Positions 49,071 through 62,051 are shown, counted from the stretch's first letter. The stretch is 64,000 bases of DNA from Ptiloglossa arizonensis (GCF_051014685.1 NC_135059.1:186001-250000), one strand, 5' to 3'. Translations and numbers: made by a program. Notes: generated from the letters alone by a model not told the origin.

Positions 49071-49512
49071 AAATTTTTGAGTTTCTCAAGCGTTTCTTAC
49101 CTTCAAACTGCCATATCTCGCGAACGGATTGACCAATCCGCAAAATTTCTGTTGCATCTGAAAGAAGCAACTCGCCCGATTACAACGGTATGCGTACTTT
49201 TCCCCTAGGCCGTTCTAGTTATTCGTTTCGAGCATCAGAACTGCGAAAATTTTGAGTTTCTCAAGCGTTTCTTACCTCCAAACTGCCATATCTCGCGAAC
49301 GGATTGACCAATCCGCAAAATTTCTGTTGCATCTGAAAGAAGCAACTCGCCCGATTACAACGGTATGCGTACTTTTTCCCTAGGCCGCTCTAGTTATTCG
49401 TTTCGAGCATCAGAACTGCGAAATTCTTGAGTTTCTCAAGCGTTTCTTACCTTCAAACTGCCATATCTCGCGAACGGATTCACCAATCCGCAATATTTCT
49501 GTTGCATCTGAA
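45471..49512 (+). repeat. 1,749-bp higher-order repeat, array copy B, about 2.3 copies
   Basis: Members begin near 45,444, 47,193 and 48,942 in monomer phase. The third member continues past the point where copy A left for T1, and diverges at about 49,512, where GAAAGTAGAAACTCG replaces GAAAGAAGCAACACG after the GCAATATTTC unit. Copy A therefore has the same run cut short at its T2-to-T1 junction. Confidence 0.85.
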
Positions 49513-52500
49513 AGTAGAAACTCGCCCCATTACAACGGTATGCGTACTTTTCCCCTAGGCTGTTCCAGTTATTCGTTTCGAGCATCAGAACTGCGAAATT
49601 TTTGAGTTTCTCAAGCGTTTCTTACCTTCAAACTGCCATATCTCGCGAACGGATTCACCAATCCGCAATATTTCTGTTGCATCTGAAAGTAGAAACTCGC
49701 CCCATTACAACGGTATGCGTACTTTTCCCCTAGGCCGTTCTAGTTATTCGTTTCGAGCATCAGAACTGCGAAAATTTTGAGTTTCTCAAGCGTTTCTTAC
49801 CTCCAAACTGCCATATCTCGCGAACGGATTGACCAATCCGCAAAATTTCTGTTGCATCTGAAAGAAGCAACTCGCCCGATTACAACGGTATGCGTACTTT
49901 TTCCCTAGGCCGCTCTAGTTATTCGTTTCGAGCATCAGAACTGCGAAATTCTTGAGTTTCTCAAGCGTTTCTTACCTTCAAACTGCCATATCTCGCGAAC
50001 GGATTGACCAATCCGCAAAATTTCTGTTGCATCTGAAAGAAGCAACTCGCCCGATTACAACGGTATGCGTACTTTTCCCCTAGGCCGTTCTAGTTATTCG
50101 TTTCGAGCATCAGACCTGCGAAAATTTTGAGTTTCTCAAGCGTTTCTTACCTCCAAACTGCCATATCTCGCGAACGGATTGACCAATCCGCAAAATTTCT
50201 GTTGCATCTGAAAGAAGAAACTCGTCCGATTACAACTGTGTGCGTACTTTTCCCCTAGGCCGTCCCATTTATTCGTTTCGAGCATCGGAACTGCGAAAAT
50301 TTTGAGTTTCTCAAGCGTTTCTTACCTCCAAACTGCCATATCTCGGGTAGGATTGAACAATCCGCAAAATTTCTGTTGCATCTGAAAGTCGATACGCGCC
50401 CGATTACAACGGTATGCGTACTTTTCCCCTAGGCCGTTCTAGTTATTCGTTTCGAGCATCAGAACTGCGAAATTTTTGAGTTTCTCAAGCGTTTCTAGCC
50501 TTCAAACTGCCATATCTCGCGAACGGATTGACCAATCCGCAAAATTTCTGTTTCATCTGAAAGAAGCAACTCGCCCGATTACAACGGTATGCGTACTTTT
50601 CCTCTAGGCCGTTCCATTTATTCGTTTCGAGCATCAGAACTGCGAAAATTTTTGAGTTTCTCAAGCGTTTCTAGCCTTCAAACTGCCATATCTCGCGAAC
50701 GGATTGACCAATCCGCAAAATTTCTGTTTCATCTGAAAGAAGAAACCCGTCCGATTACAACGGTGTGCGTACTTTTCCTCTAGGCCGTTCCATTTATTCG
50801 TTTCGAGCATCAGAACTGCGAAAATTGATGAGTTTCTCAAGCGTTTCTTACCTCCAAACTGCCATATCTCGGGAAAGGATTGAACAATCCGCAAAATTTC
50901 TGTTGCATCTGAAATTCGAAACGCGCGCGATTACAACGGTATGCGTACTTTTCCCCTAGGCCGTTCTAGTTATTCGTTTCGAGCATCAGAACTGCGAAAT
51001 TTTTGAGTTTCTCAAGCGTTTCTTACCTCCAAACTGCCATATCTCGCGAACGGATTGACCAATCCGCAAAATTTCTGTTGCATCTGAAAGTAGCAACTCG
51101 CCCGATTACAACGGTATGCGTACTTTTCCCATAGGCCGTTCTAGTTATTCGTTTCGAGCATCAGAACTGCGAGAATTTTGAGTTCCTCATGCGTTTCTTA
51201 CCTCCAAACTGCCATATCTCGCGAACGGATTGAACAATCCGCAAAATTTCTGTTGCGTCTGAAAGTAGAAACTCGCCCGATTACAACGGTGTGCGTACTT
51301 TTCCCCTAGGCCGATCTAGTTATTCGTTTCGAGTATCAGAACTGCGAAATTTTTGAGTTTCTCAAGCGTTTCTTACCTTCAAACTGCCATATCTCGCGAA
51401 CGGATTGACCAATCCGCAAAATTTCTGTTGCATCTGAAAGAAGCTACTCGCCCGATTACAACGGTGTGCGTACTTTTCCCCTAGGCCGTCCCATTTATTC
51501 GTTTCGAGCATCAGAACTGCGAAAATTTTGAGTTTCTCAAGCGTTTCTTACTTCCAAACTGCCATATCTCGGGAAAGGATTGAACAATCCGCAAAATTTC
51601 TGTTGCATCTGAAAGTCGAAACGCGCCCGATTACAACGGTATGCGTACTTTTCCCCTAGGCCGTTCTAGTTATTCGTTTCGAGCATCAGAACTGCGAGAA
51701 TTTTGAGTTCCTCAAGCGTTTCTTACCTCCAAACTGCCATATCTCGCGAACGGATTGACAAATCCGCAAAATTTCTGTTGCATCTGAAAGAAGAAACTCG
51801 CCCGATTACAACGGTATGCGTACTTTTCCCCTAGGCTGTTCCAGTTATTCGTTTCGAGCATCAGAACTGCGAAAATTTTGAGTTTCTCAAGCGTTTCTTA
51901 CCTCCAAACTGCCATATCTCGCGAACGGATTGACCAATCCGCAAAATTTCTGTTGCATCTGGAAGAAGCAACTCGCCCGATTACAACGGTATGCGTACTT
52001 TTCCCCTAGGCCGTTCTAGTTATTCGTTTCGAGCATCAGAACTGTGAAAATTTTGAGTTTCTCAAGCGTTTCTTACCTCCAAACTGCCATATCTCGCGAA
52101 CGGATTGACCAATCCGCAAAATTTTTTTTGCATCTGAAAGTAGAAACTCGCCCGATTACAACGGTATGCGTACTTTTCCCCTAGGCCGTTCTAGTTATTC
52201 GTTTCGAGCATCAGACCTGCGAAAATTTTGAGTTTCTCAAGCGTTTCTTACCTCCAAACTGCCATATCTCGCGAACGGATTGACCAATCCGCAAAATTTC
52301 TGTTGCATCTGAAAGAAGCAACTCTCCCGATTACAACGGTATGCGTACTTTTTCCCTAGGCCGTTCTAGTTATTCGTTTCGAGCATCAGAACTGCGAAAT
52401 TTTTGAGTTTCTCAAGCGTTTCTTACCTTCAAACTGCCATATCTCGCGAACGGATTCACCAATCCGCAATATTTCTGTTGCATCTGGAAGAAGCAACTCG

Positions 52501-53491
52501 CCCGATTACAACGGTATGCGTACTTTTCCCCTAGGCCGTCCCATTTATTCGTTTCGAGCATCAGAACTGCGAAAATTTTGAGTTTCTCAAGCGTTTCTTA
52601 CCTCCAAACTGCCATATCTCGGGTAGGATTGAACAATCCGCAAAATTTCTGTTGCATCTGAAAGTCGATACGCGCCCGATTACAACGGTATGCGTACTTT
52701 TCCCCTAGGCCGTTCTAGTTATTCGTTTCGAGCATCAGAACTGCGAAATTTTTGAGTTTCTCAAGCGTTTCTAGCCTTCAAACTGCCATATCTCGCGAAC
52801 GGATTGACCAATCCGCAAAATTTCTGTTTCATCTGAAAGAAGCAACTCGCCCGATTACAACGGTATGCGTACTTTTCCCCTAGGCCGTTCTAGTTATTCG
52901 TTTCGAGCATCAGAACTGCGAAAATTTTGAGTTTCTCCAGCGTTTCTTACCTCCAAAATGCCATATCTCGCGAACGGATTGACCAATCGGCAAAATTTCT
53001 GTTGCATCTGAAAGTAGAAACTCGCCCCATTACAACGGTATGCGTACTTTTCCCCTAGGCCGTTCTAGTTATTCGTTTCGAGCATCAGAACTGCGAAATT
53101 TTTGAGTTTCTCAAGCGTTTCTTACCTTCAAACTGCCACATCTCGCGAACGGATTGACCAATCCGCAAAATTTCTGTTGCATCTGAAAGAAGCAACTCGC
53201 CCGATTACAACGGTATGCGTACTTTTCCCCTAGGCCGTTCTAGTTATTCGTTTCGAGCATCAGAACTGCGAAATTTTTGAGTTTCTCAAGCGTTTCTTAC
53301 CTTCAAACTGCCACATCTCGCTAACGGATTGACCAATCCGCAAAATTTCTGTTGCATCTGAAAGAAGAAACTCGTCCGATTACAACGGTGTGCGTACTTT
53401 TCCCCTAGGCCGTCCCATTTATTCGTTTCGAGCATCAGAACTGCGAAAATTTTGAGTTTCTCAAGCGTTTCTTACCTCCAAACTGCCATAT
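49071..53491 (+). repeat. T2 block continuation, irregular unit order
   Basis: About 25 monomers of T2 type without one clear long period. Contents include the 525-bp repeat at its left end, two adjacent 176-bp units with TTTCTAGCC, TTTCATCTG and TTCCATTTATT between about 50,500 and 50,850, a private GAAAATTGATGAG near 50,821, and TTTCTAGCC again near 52,771. One isolated unit with the T1-like CCCATAGG and GAGAATTTTGAGTTCC lies near 51,050-51,225. No gene or other element was seen. Confidence 0.85.
49292..50004 (+). repeat. 3-monomer repeat, 525 bp, about 1.4 copies
   Basis: Monomers starting at 49,292 and 49,817 both carry the rare GGCCGCTCTAG (TAGGCCGCTC at 49,381 and 49,906, 525 bp apart) together with GAAATTCTTGAG. 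The second member stops near 50,005. This is the only place where the GCTC change was seen. Confidence 0.85.
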
Positions 53492-56400
53492 CTCGCGAAC
53501 GGATTGACCAATCCGCAAAATTTCTGTTGCGTCTGAAAGTAGAAACTCGCCCGATTACAACGGTATGCGTACTTTTTCCCTAGGCCGTTCTAGTTATTCG
53601 TTTCGAGCATCAGAACTGCGAGAATTTTGAGTTCCTCAAGCGTTTCTTACCTCCAAACTGCCATATCTCGCGAACGGATTGACCAATCCGCAAAATTTCT
53701 GTTGCGTCTGAAAGTAGAAACTCGCCCGATTACAACGGTGTGCGTACTTTTCCCCTAGGCCGTTCTAGTTATTCGTTTCGAGTATCAGAACTGCGAAATT
53801 TTTGAGTTTCTCAAGCGTTTCTTACCTTCAAACTGCCATATCTCGCGAACGGATTGACAAATCCGCAAAATTTCTGTTGCATCTGAAAGAAGAAACTCGC
53901 CCGATTACAACGGTATGCGTACTTTTCCCCTAGGCTGTTCCAGTTATTCGTTTCGAGCATCAGAACTGCGAAAATTTTGAGTTTCTCAAGCGTTTCTTAC
54001 CTCCAAACTGCCATATCTCGCGAACGGATTGACCAATCCGCAAAATTTCTGTTGCATCTGAAAGAAGCAACTCGCCCGATTACAACGGTATGCGTACTTT
54101 TTCCCTAGGCCGTTCTAGTTATTCGTTTCGAGCATCAGAACTGCGAAATTTTTGAGTTTCTCAAGCGTTTCTTACCTTCAAACTGCCATATCTCGCGAAC
54201 GGATTCACCAATCCGCAATATTTCTGTTGCATCTGAAAGAAGCAACTCGCCCGATTACAACGGTATGCGTACTTTTCCCCTAGGCCGTTCTAGTTATTCG
54301 TTTCGAGCATCAGACCTGCGAAAATTTTGAGTTTCTCAAGCGTTTCTTACCTCCAAACTGCCATATCTCGCGAACGGATTGACCAATCCGCAAAATTTCT
54401 GTTGCATCTGAAAGAAGAAACTCGTCCGATTACAACGGTATGCGTACTTTTCCCCTAGGCCGTTCTAGTTATTCGTTTCGAGCATCAGAACTGCGAAATT
54501 TTTGAGTTTCTCAAGCGTTTCTAACCTTCAAACTGCCATATCTCGCGAACGGATTGACCAATCCGCAAAATTTTTTTTGCATCTGAAAGTAGAAACTCGC
54601 CCGATTACAACGGTATGCGTACTTTTCCCCTAGGCCGTTCTAGTTATTCGTTTCGAGCATCAGAACTGCGAAATTTTTGAGTTTCTCAAGCGTTTCTTAC
54701 CTCCAAACTGCCATATCTCGCGAACGGATTGACCAATCCGCAAAATTTCTGTTGCATCTGAAAGTAGCAACTCGCCCGATTACAACGGTATGCGTACCTT
54801 TCCCATAGGCCGTTCTAGTTATTCGTTTCGAGCATCAGAACTGCGAGAATTTTGAGTTCCTCATGCGTTTCTTACCTCCAATCTGCCATATCTCGCGAAC
54901 GGATTGAACAATCCGCAAAATTTCTGTTGCATCTGAAAGAAGCTACTCGCCCGATTACAACGGTGTGCGTACTTTTCCCCTAGGCCGTCCCATTTATTCG
55001 TTTCGAGCATCAGAACTGCGAAAATTTTGAGTTTCTCAAGCGTTTCGTACCTCCAAACTGCCATATCTCGCGAACGGATTGACCAATCCGCAAAATTTCT
55101 GTTGCGTCTGAAAGTAGAAACTCGCCCGATTACAACGGTATGCGTACTTTTTCCCTAGGCCGTTCTAGTTATTCGTTTCGAGCATCAGAACTGCGAGAAT
55201 TTTGAGTTCCTCAAGCGTTTCTTACCTCCAAACTGCCATATCTCGCGAACGGATTGACCAATCCGCAAAATTTCTGTTGCGTCTGAAAGTAGAAACTCGC
55301 CCGATTACAACGGTGTGCGTACTTTTCCCCTAGGCCGTTCTAGTTATTCGTTTCGAGTATCAGAACTGCGAAATTTTTGAGTTTCTCAAGCGTTTCTTAC
55401 CTTCAAACTGCCATATCTCGCGAACGGATTGACAAATCCGCAAAATTTCTGTTGCATCTGGAAGAAGAAACTCGCCCGATTACAACGGTATGCGTACTTT
55501 TCCCCTAGGCTGTTCCAGTTATTCGTTTCGAGCATCAGAACTGCGAAAATTTTGAGTTTCTCAAGCGTTTCTTACCTCCAAACTGCCATATCTCGCGAAC
55601 GGATTGACCAATCCGCAAAATTTCTGTTTCATCTGAAAGAAGCAACTCGCCCGATTACAACGGTATGCGTACTTTTCCCCTAGGCCGTTCTAGTTATTCG
55701 TTTCGAGCATCAGAACTGCGAAAATTTTGAGTTTCTCAAGCGTTTCTTACCTCCAAACTGCCATATCTCGCGAACGGATTGACCAATCCGCAAAATTTCT
55801 GTTGCATCTGAAAGAAGCAACTCGCCCGATTACAACGGTATGCGTACTTTTCCCCTAGGCCGTTCTAGTTATTCGTTTCGAGCATCAGAACTGCGAAATT
55901 TTTGAGTTTCTCAAGCGTTTCTTACCTTCAAACTGCCACATCTCGCGAACGGATTGACCAATCCGCAAAATTTCTGTTGCATCTGAAAGAAGAAACTCTT
56001 CCGATTACAACGGTGTGCGTACTTTTCCCCTAGGCCGTCCCATTTATTCGTTTCGAGCATCAGAACTGCGAAATTTTTGAGTTTCTCAAGCGTTTCTAAC
56101 CTTCAAACTGCCATATCTCGCGAACGGATTGACCAATCCGCAAAATTTTTTTTGCATCTGAAAGTAGAAGCTCGCCCGATTACAACGGTATGCGTACTTT
56201 TCCCCTAGGCCGTTCTAGTTATTCGTTTCGAGCATCAGAACTGCGAAATTTTTGAGTTTCTCAAGCGTTTCTTACCTCCAAACTGCCATATCTCGCGAAC
56301 GGATTGACCAATCCGCAAAATTTCTGTTGCATCTGAAAGTAGCAACTCGCCCGATTACAACGGTATGCGTACCTTTCCCATAGGCCGTTCTAGTTATTCG

Positions 56401-57720
56401 TTTCGAGCATCAGAACTGCGAGAATTTTGAGTTCCTCATGCGTTTCTTACCTCCAAACTGCCATATCTCGCGAACGGATTGAACAATCCGCAAAATTTCT
56501 GTTGCATCTGAAAGAAGCTACTCGCCCGATTACAACGGTGTGCGTACTTTTCCCCTAGGCCGTCCCATTTATTCGTTTCGAGCATCAGAACTGCGAAAAT
56601 TTTGAGTTTCTCAAGCGTTTCTTACCTCCAAACTGCCATATCTCGCGAACGGATTGACCAATCCGCAAAATTTCTGTTGCGTCTGAAAGTAGAAACTCGC
56701 CCGATTACAACGGTATGCGTACTTTTTCCCTAGGCCGTTCTAGTTATTCGTTTCGAGCATCAGAACTGCGAGAATTTTGAGTTCCTCAAGCGTTTCTTAC
56801 CTCCAAACTGCCATATCTCGCGAACGGATTGACCAATCCGCAAAATTTCTGTTGCGTCTGAAAGTAGAAACTCGCCCGATTACAACGGTGTGCGTACTTT
56901 TCCCCTAGGCCGTTCTAGTTATTCGTTTCGAGTATCAGAACTGCGAAATTTTTGAGTTTCTCAAGCGTTTCTTACCTTCAAACTGCCATATCTCGCGAAC
57001 GGATTGACAAATCCGCAAAATTTCTGTTGCATCTGAAAGAAGAAACTCGCCCGATTACAACGGTATGCGTACTTTTCCCCTAGGCTGTTCCAGTTATTCG
57101 TTTCGAGCATCAGAACTGCGAAAATTTTGAGTTTCTCAAGCGTTTCTTACCTCCAAACTGCCATATCTCGCGAACGGATTGACCAATCCGCAAAATTTCT
57201 GTTGCATCTGAAAGAAGCAACTCGCCCGATTACAACGGTATGCGTACTTTTTCCCTAGGCCGTTCTAGTTATTCGTTTCGAGCATCAGAACTGCGAAATT
57301 TTTGAGTTTCTCAAGCGTTTCTTACGTTCAAACTGCCATATCTCGCGAACGGATTCACCAATCCGCAATATTTCTGTTGCATCTGAAAGAAGCAACTCGC
57401 CCGATTACAACGGTATGCGTACTTTTCCCCTAGGCCGTTCTAGTTATTCGTTTCGAGCATCAGACCTGCGAAAATTTTGAGTTTCTCAAGCGTTTCTTAC
57501 CTCCAAACTGCCATATCTCGCGAACGGATTGACCAATCCGCAAAATTTCTGTTGCATCTGAAAGAAGAAACTCGTCCGATTACAACGGTATGCGTACTTT
57601 TCCCCTAGGCCGTTCTAGTTATTCGTTTCGAGCATCAGAACTGCGAAATTTTTGAGTTTCTCAAGCGTTTCTAACCTTCAAACTGCCATATCTCGCGAAC
57701 GGATTGACCAATCCGCAAAA
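53492..57720 (+). repeat. 9-monomer higher-order repeat, 1,575 bp, about 2.7 copies
   Basis: Members start at 53,492, 55,067 and 56,642. GAGTATCAG is at 53,780, 55,355 and 56,930, and CCTCATGCG at 54,860 and 56,435, all 1,575 bp apart. The middle units of the second member (about 55,600-56,060) differ from the other two: members 1 and 3 have TTTTTCCC with GGATTCACC units there, while member 2 has TTTCATCTG and CCACATCTCG units. The larger period of 3,150 bp (18 monomers) therefore also fits. Similarity ends near 57,720. Confidence 0.87.
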
Positions 57721-59445
57721 TTTCTGTTGCATCTGAAAGAAGAAACTCGTCCGATTACAACGGTGTGCGTACTTTTCCCCTAGGCCGTCCCATTTATTCG
57801 TTTCGAGCATCAGAACTGCGAAAATTTTGAGTTTCTCAAGCGTTTCTTACCTCCAAACTGCCATATCTCGGGTAGGATTGAACAATCCGCAAAATTTCTG
57901 TTGCATCTGAAAGTCGATACGCGCCCGATTACAACGGTATGCGTACTTTTCCCATAGTCCGTTCTAGTTATTCGTTTCGAGCATCAGAACTGCGAAATTT
58001 TTGAGTTTCTCAAGCGTTTCTAACCTTCAAACTGCCATATCTCGCGAACGGATTGACCAATCCGCAAAATTTCTGTTGCATCTGAAAGAAGCAACTCGCC
58101 CGATTACAACGGTATGCGTACTTTTCCCCTAGGCCGTTCTAGTTATTCGTTTCGAGCATCAGAACTGCGAAAATTTTGAGTTTCTCAAGCGTTTCTTACC
58201 TCCAAACTGCCATATCTCGCGAACGGATTGACCAATCCGCAAAATTTCTGTTGCATCTGAAAGAAGCAACTCGCCCGATTACAACGGTATGCGTACTTTT
58301 TCCCTAGGCCGTTCTAGTTATTCGTTTCGAGCATCAGAACTGTGAAAATTTTGAGTTTCTCAAGCGTTTCTTACCTCCAAACTGCCATATCTCGCGAACG
58401 GATTGACCAATCCGCAAAATTTCTGTTGCATCTGAAAGAAGAAACTCGTCCGATTACAACGGTATGCGTACTTTTCCCCTAGGCCGTTCTAGTTATTCGT
58501 TTCGAGCATCAGAACTGCGAAATTTTTGAGTTTCTCAAGCGTTTCTAACCTTCAAACTGCCATATCTCGCGAACGGATTGACCAATCCGCAAAATTTCTG
58601 TTTCATCTGAAAGAAGCAACTCGCCCGATTACAACGGTATGCGTACTTTTCCCCTAGGCCGTTCTAGTTATTCGTTTCGAACATCAGAACTGCGAAAATT
58701 TTGAGTTTCTCAAGCGTTTCTTACCTCCAAACTGCCATATCTCGCGAACGGATTGACCAATCTGCAAAATTTCTGTTGCATCTGAAAGAAGCAACTCGCC
58801 CGATTACAACGGTGTGCGTACTTTTCCCCTAGGCCGTTCTAGTTATTCGTTTCGAGCATCAGAACTGCGAAATTTTTGAGTTTCTCAAGCGTTTCTTACC
58901 TTCAAACTGCCACATCTCGCGAACGGATTGACCAATCCGCAAAATTTCTGTTGCATCTGAAAGAAGAAACTCGTCCGATTACAACGGTGTGCGTACTTTT
59001 CCCCTAGGCCGTCCCATTTATTCGTTTCGAGCATCAGAACTGCGAAAATTTTGAGTTTCTCAAGCGTTTCTTACCTCCAAACTGCCATATCTCGGGTAGG
59101 ATTGAACAATCCGCAAAATTTCTGTTGCATCTGAAAGTCGATACGCGCCCGATTACAACGGTATGCGTACTTTTCCCCTAGTCCGTTCTAGTTATTCGTT
59201 TCGAGCATCAGAACTGCGAAATTTTTGAGTTTCTCAAGCGTTTCTAACCTTCAAACTGCCATATCTCGCGAACGGATTGACCAATCCGCAAAATTTCTGT
59301 TGCATCTGAAAGAAGCAACTCGCCCGATTACAACGGTATGCGTACTTTTCCCCTAGGCCGTTCTAGTTATTCGTTTCGAGCATTAGAACTGCGAAAATTT
59401 TGAGTTTCTCAAGCGTTTCTTACCTCCAAACTGCCATATCTCGGG
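57692..59445 (+). repeat. 7-monomer higher-order repeat, 1,224 bp, about 1.4 copies
   Basis: Members start at 57,692 and 58,916. The private TAGTCCGTTCTAG occurs at 57,955 and 59,179, exactly 1,224 bp apart, each time within the run GGGTAGGATTG, GTCGATACGCG, TTTCTAACC. The second member is cut near 59,446, where a GGGAAAGG unit follows. The odd length (7 x 175 minus 1) comes from the GGGTAGG unit, which is 174 bp. Confidence 0.87.
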
Positions 59446-59964
59446 AAAGGATTGAACAATCCGCAAAATTTCTGTTGCATCTGAAAGTCGAAACGCGCCC
59501 GATTACAACGGTATGCGTACTTTTCCCCTAGGCCGTTCTAGTTATTCGTTTCGAGCATCAGAACTGCGAGAATTTTGAGTTCCTCAAGCGTTTCTTACCT
59601 CCAAACTGCCATATCTCGCGAACGGATTGGCCAATCCGCAAAATTTCTATTGCGTCTGAAAGTAGAAACTCGCCCGATTACAACGGTGTGCGTACTTTTC
59701 CCCTAGGCCGTTCTAGTTATTCGTTTCGAGTATCAGAACTGCGAAATTTTTGAGTTTCTCAAGCGTTTCTTACCTTCAAACTGCCATATCTCGCGAACGG
59801 ATTGACCAATCCGCAAAATTTCTGTTGCATCTGAAAGAAGCTACTCGCCCGATTACAACGGTATGCGTACTTTTCCCCTAGGCCGTTCCAGTTATTCGTT
59901 TCGAGCATCAGAACTGCGTAAATTTTGAGTTTCTCAAGCGTTTCTTACCTCCAAACTGCCATAT
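59446..59964 (+). repeat. T2 segment similar to 19,660-20,185
   Basis: Unit order GGGAAAGG with GTCGAAACGCG, GAGTTCCTC, GCGTCTG with GTGTGCG and GAGTATCAG, then GAAGCTACTCG with TTCCAG follows that at about 19,660-20,185. Private changes here include GATTGGCC with TTTCTATTGCG near 59,627 and GCGTAAATTTTG near 59,917. Confidence 0.78.
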
Positions 59965-61364
59965 TTCGGGAAAGGATTGAACAATCCGCAAAATTTCTGT
60001 TGCATCTGAAAGTCGAAACTCGCCCGATTACAACGGTATGCGTAGTTTTCTCCTAGGCCGTCCTAGTTATTCGTTTCGAGCATCAGAACTGCGAAAATTT
60101 TGAGTTTCTCAAACGTTTCTTACCTCGAAAGTGCCATATCTCGCGAACGGATTGACCAATCCGCAAAATTTCTGTTGCATCTGAAAGAAGAAACTCGCCC
60201 GATTACAACGGTATGCGTACTTTTCCCCTAGGCTGTTCCAGTTATTCGTTTCGAGCATCAGAACTGCGAAAATTTTGAGTTTCTCAAGCGTTTCTTACCT
60301 CCAAACTGCCATATCTCTCGAACGGATTGACCAATCCGCAAAATTTCTGTTGCATCTGAAAGAAGCAACTCGCCCGATTACAACGGTATGCGTACTTTTT
60401 CCCTAGGCCGTTCTAGTTATTCGTTTCGAGCATCAGAACTGCGAAATTTTTGAGTTTCTCAAGCGTTTCTTACCTTCAAACTGCCATATCTCGCGAACGG
60501 ATTCACCAATCCGCAATATTTCTGTTGCATCTGAAAGAAGCAACACGCCCCATTACAACGGTATGCGTACTTTTCCCCTAGGCCGTTCCAGTTATTCGTT
60601 TCGAGCATCAGAACTGCGAAAATTTTGAGTTTCTCAAGCGTTTCTTACCTCCAAACTGCCATATTTCGGGAAAGGATTGAACAATCCGCAAAATTTCTGT
60701 TACATCTGAAAGTCGAAACTCGCCCGATTACAACGGTATGCGTAGTTTTCTCCTAGGCCGTCCTAGTTATTCGTTTCGAGCATCAGAACTGCGAAAATTT
60801 TGAGTTTCTCAAACGTTTCTTACCTCGAAAGTGCCATATCTCGCGAACGGATTGACCAATCCGCAAAATTTCTGTTGCATCTGAAAGAAGAAACTCGCCC
60901 GATTACAACGGTATGCGTACTTTTCCCCTAGGCTGTTCCAGTTATTCGTTTCGAGCATCAGAACTGCGAAAATTTTGAGTTTCTCAAGCGTTTCTTACTT
61001 CCAAACTGCCATATCTCTCGAACGGATTGACCAATCCGCAAAATTTCTGTTGCATCTGAAAGAAGCAACTCGCCCGATTACAACGGTATGCGTACTTTTT
61101 CCCTAGGCCGTTCTAGTTATTCGTTTCGAGCATCAGAACTGCGAAATTTTTGAGTTTCTCAAGCGTTTCTTACCTTCAAACTGCCATATCTCGCGAACGG
61201 ATTCACCAATCCGCAATATTTCTGTTGCATCTGAAAGAAGCAACACGCCCCATTACAACGGTATGCGTACTTTTCCCCTAGGCCGTTCTAGTTATTCGTT
61301 TCGAGCATCAGAACTGTGAAAATTTTGAGTTTCTCAAGCGTTTCTTACCTTCAAACTGCCATAT
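59965..61364 (+). repeat. 4-monomer higher-order repeat, 700 bp x2
   Basis: CATATTTCGGG occurs at 59,960 and 60,660, 700 bp apart. Unit order is TTTCGGG, GTCCTAGTT with TCGAAAGTGCC, CTCTCGAAC with TTTTTCCC, then GGATTCACC with CACGCCCCATT. It shares its first three units with the 876-bp repeat at 20,066-21,848 but has a different ending, so the same building blocks were amplified in a different combination. It ends near 61,364 at a GGGTAGG unit. Confidence 0.85.
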
Positions 61365-62051
61365 CTCGGGTAGGATTGAACAATCCGCAAAATTTCTGTT
61401 GCATCTGAAAGTCGATACGCGCCCGATTACAACGGTATGCGTACTTTTCCCCTAGGCCGTTCTAGTTATTCGTTTCGAGCATCAGAACTGCGAAATTTTT
61501 GAGTTTCTCAAGCGTTTCTAACCTTCAAACTGCCATATCTCGCGAACGGATTGACCGATCCGCAAAATTTCTGTTGCATCTGAAAGAAGCAACTCGCCCG
61601 ATTACAACGGTGTGCATACTTTTCCCCTAGGCCGTTCTAGTTATTCGTTTCGAGCATCAGAACTGCGAAAATTTTGAGTTTCTCAAGCGTTTCTTACCTC
61701 CAAACTGCCATATCTCGCGAACGGATTGACCAATCTTCAAAATTTCTGTTGCATCTGAAAGTAGAAACTCGCCCCATTACAACGGTATGCGTACTTTTCC
61801 CCTAGGCCGTTCTAGTTATTCGTTTCGAGCATCAGAACTGCGAAATTTTTGAGTTTCTCAAGCGTTTCTTACCTTCAAACTGCCATATCTCGCGAACGGA
61901 TTGAACAATCCGCAAAATTTCTGTTGCATCTGAAAGAAGCAACTCGCCCGATTACAACGGTATGCGTACTTTTCCCCTAGGCCGTTCTAGTTATTCGTTT
62001 CGAGCATCAGAACTGCGAAAATTTTGAGTTTCTCAAGCGTTTCTTACCTCC
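61365..62051 (+). repeat. T2 monomers, no clear higher-order period
   Basis: About four ordinary T2 units with GTCGATACGCG, TTTCTAACC, GACCGATCC, GTGTGCATAC and CAATCTTCAAAA as private changes. No tandem higher-order period is evident and no other element was seen. Confidence 0.75.
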
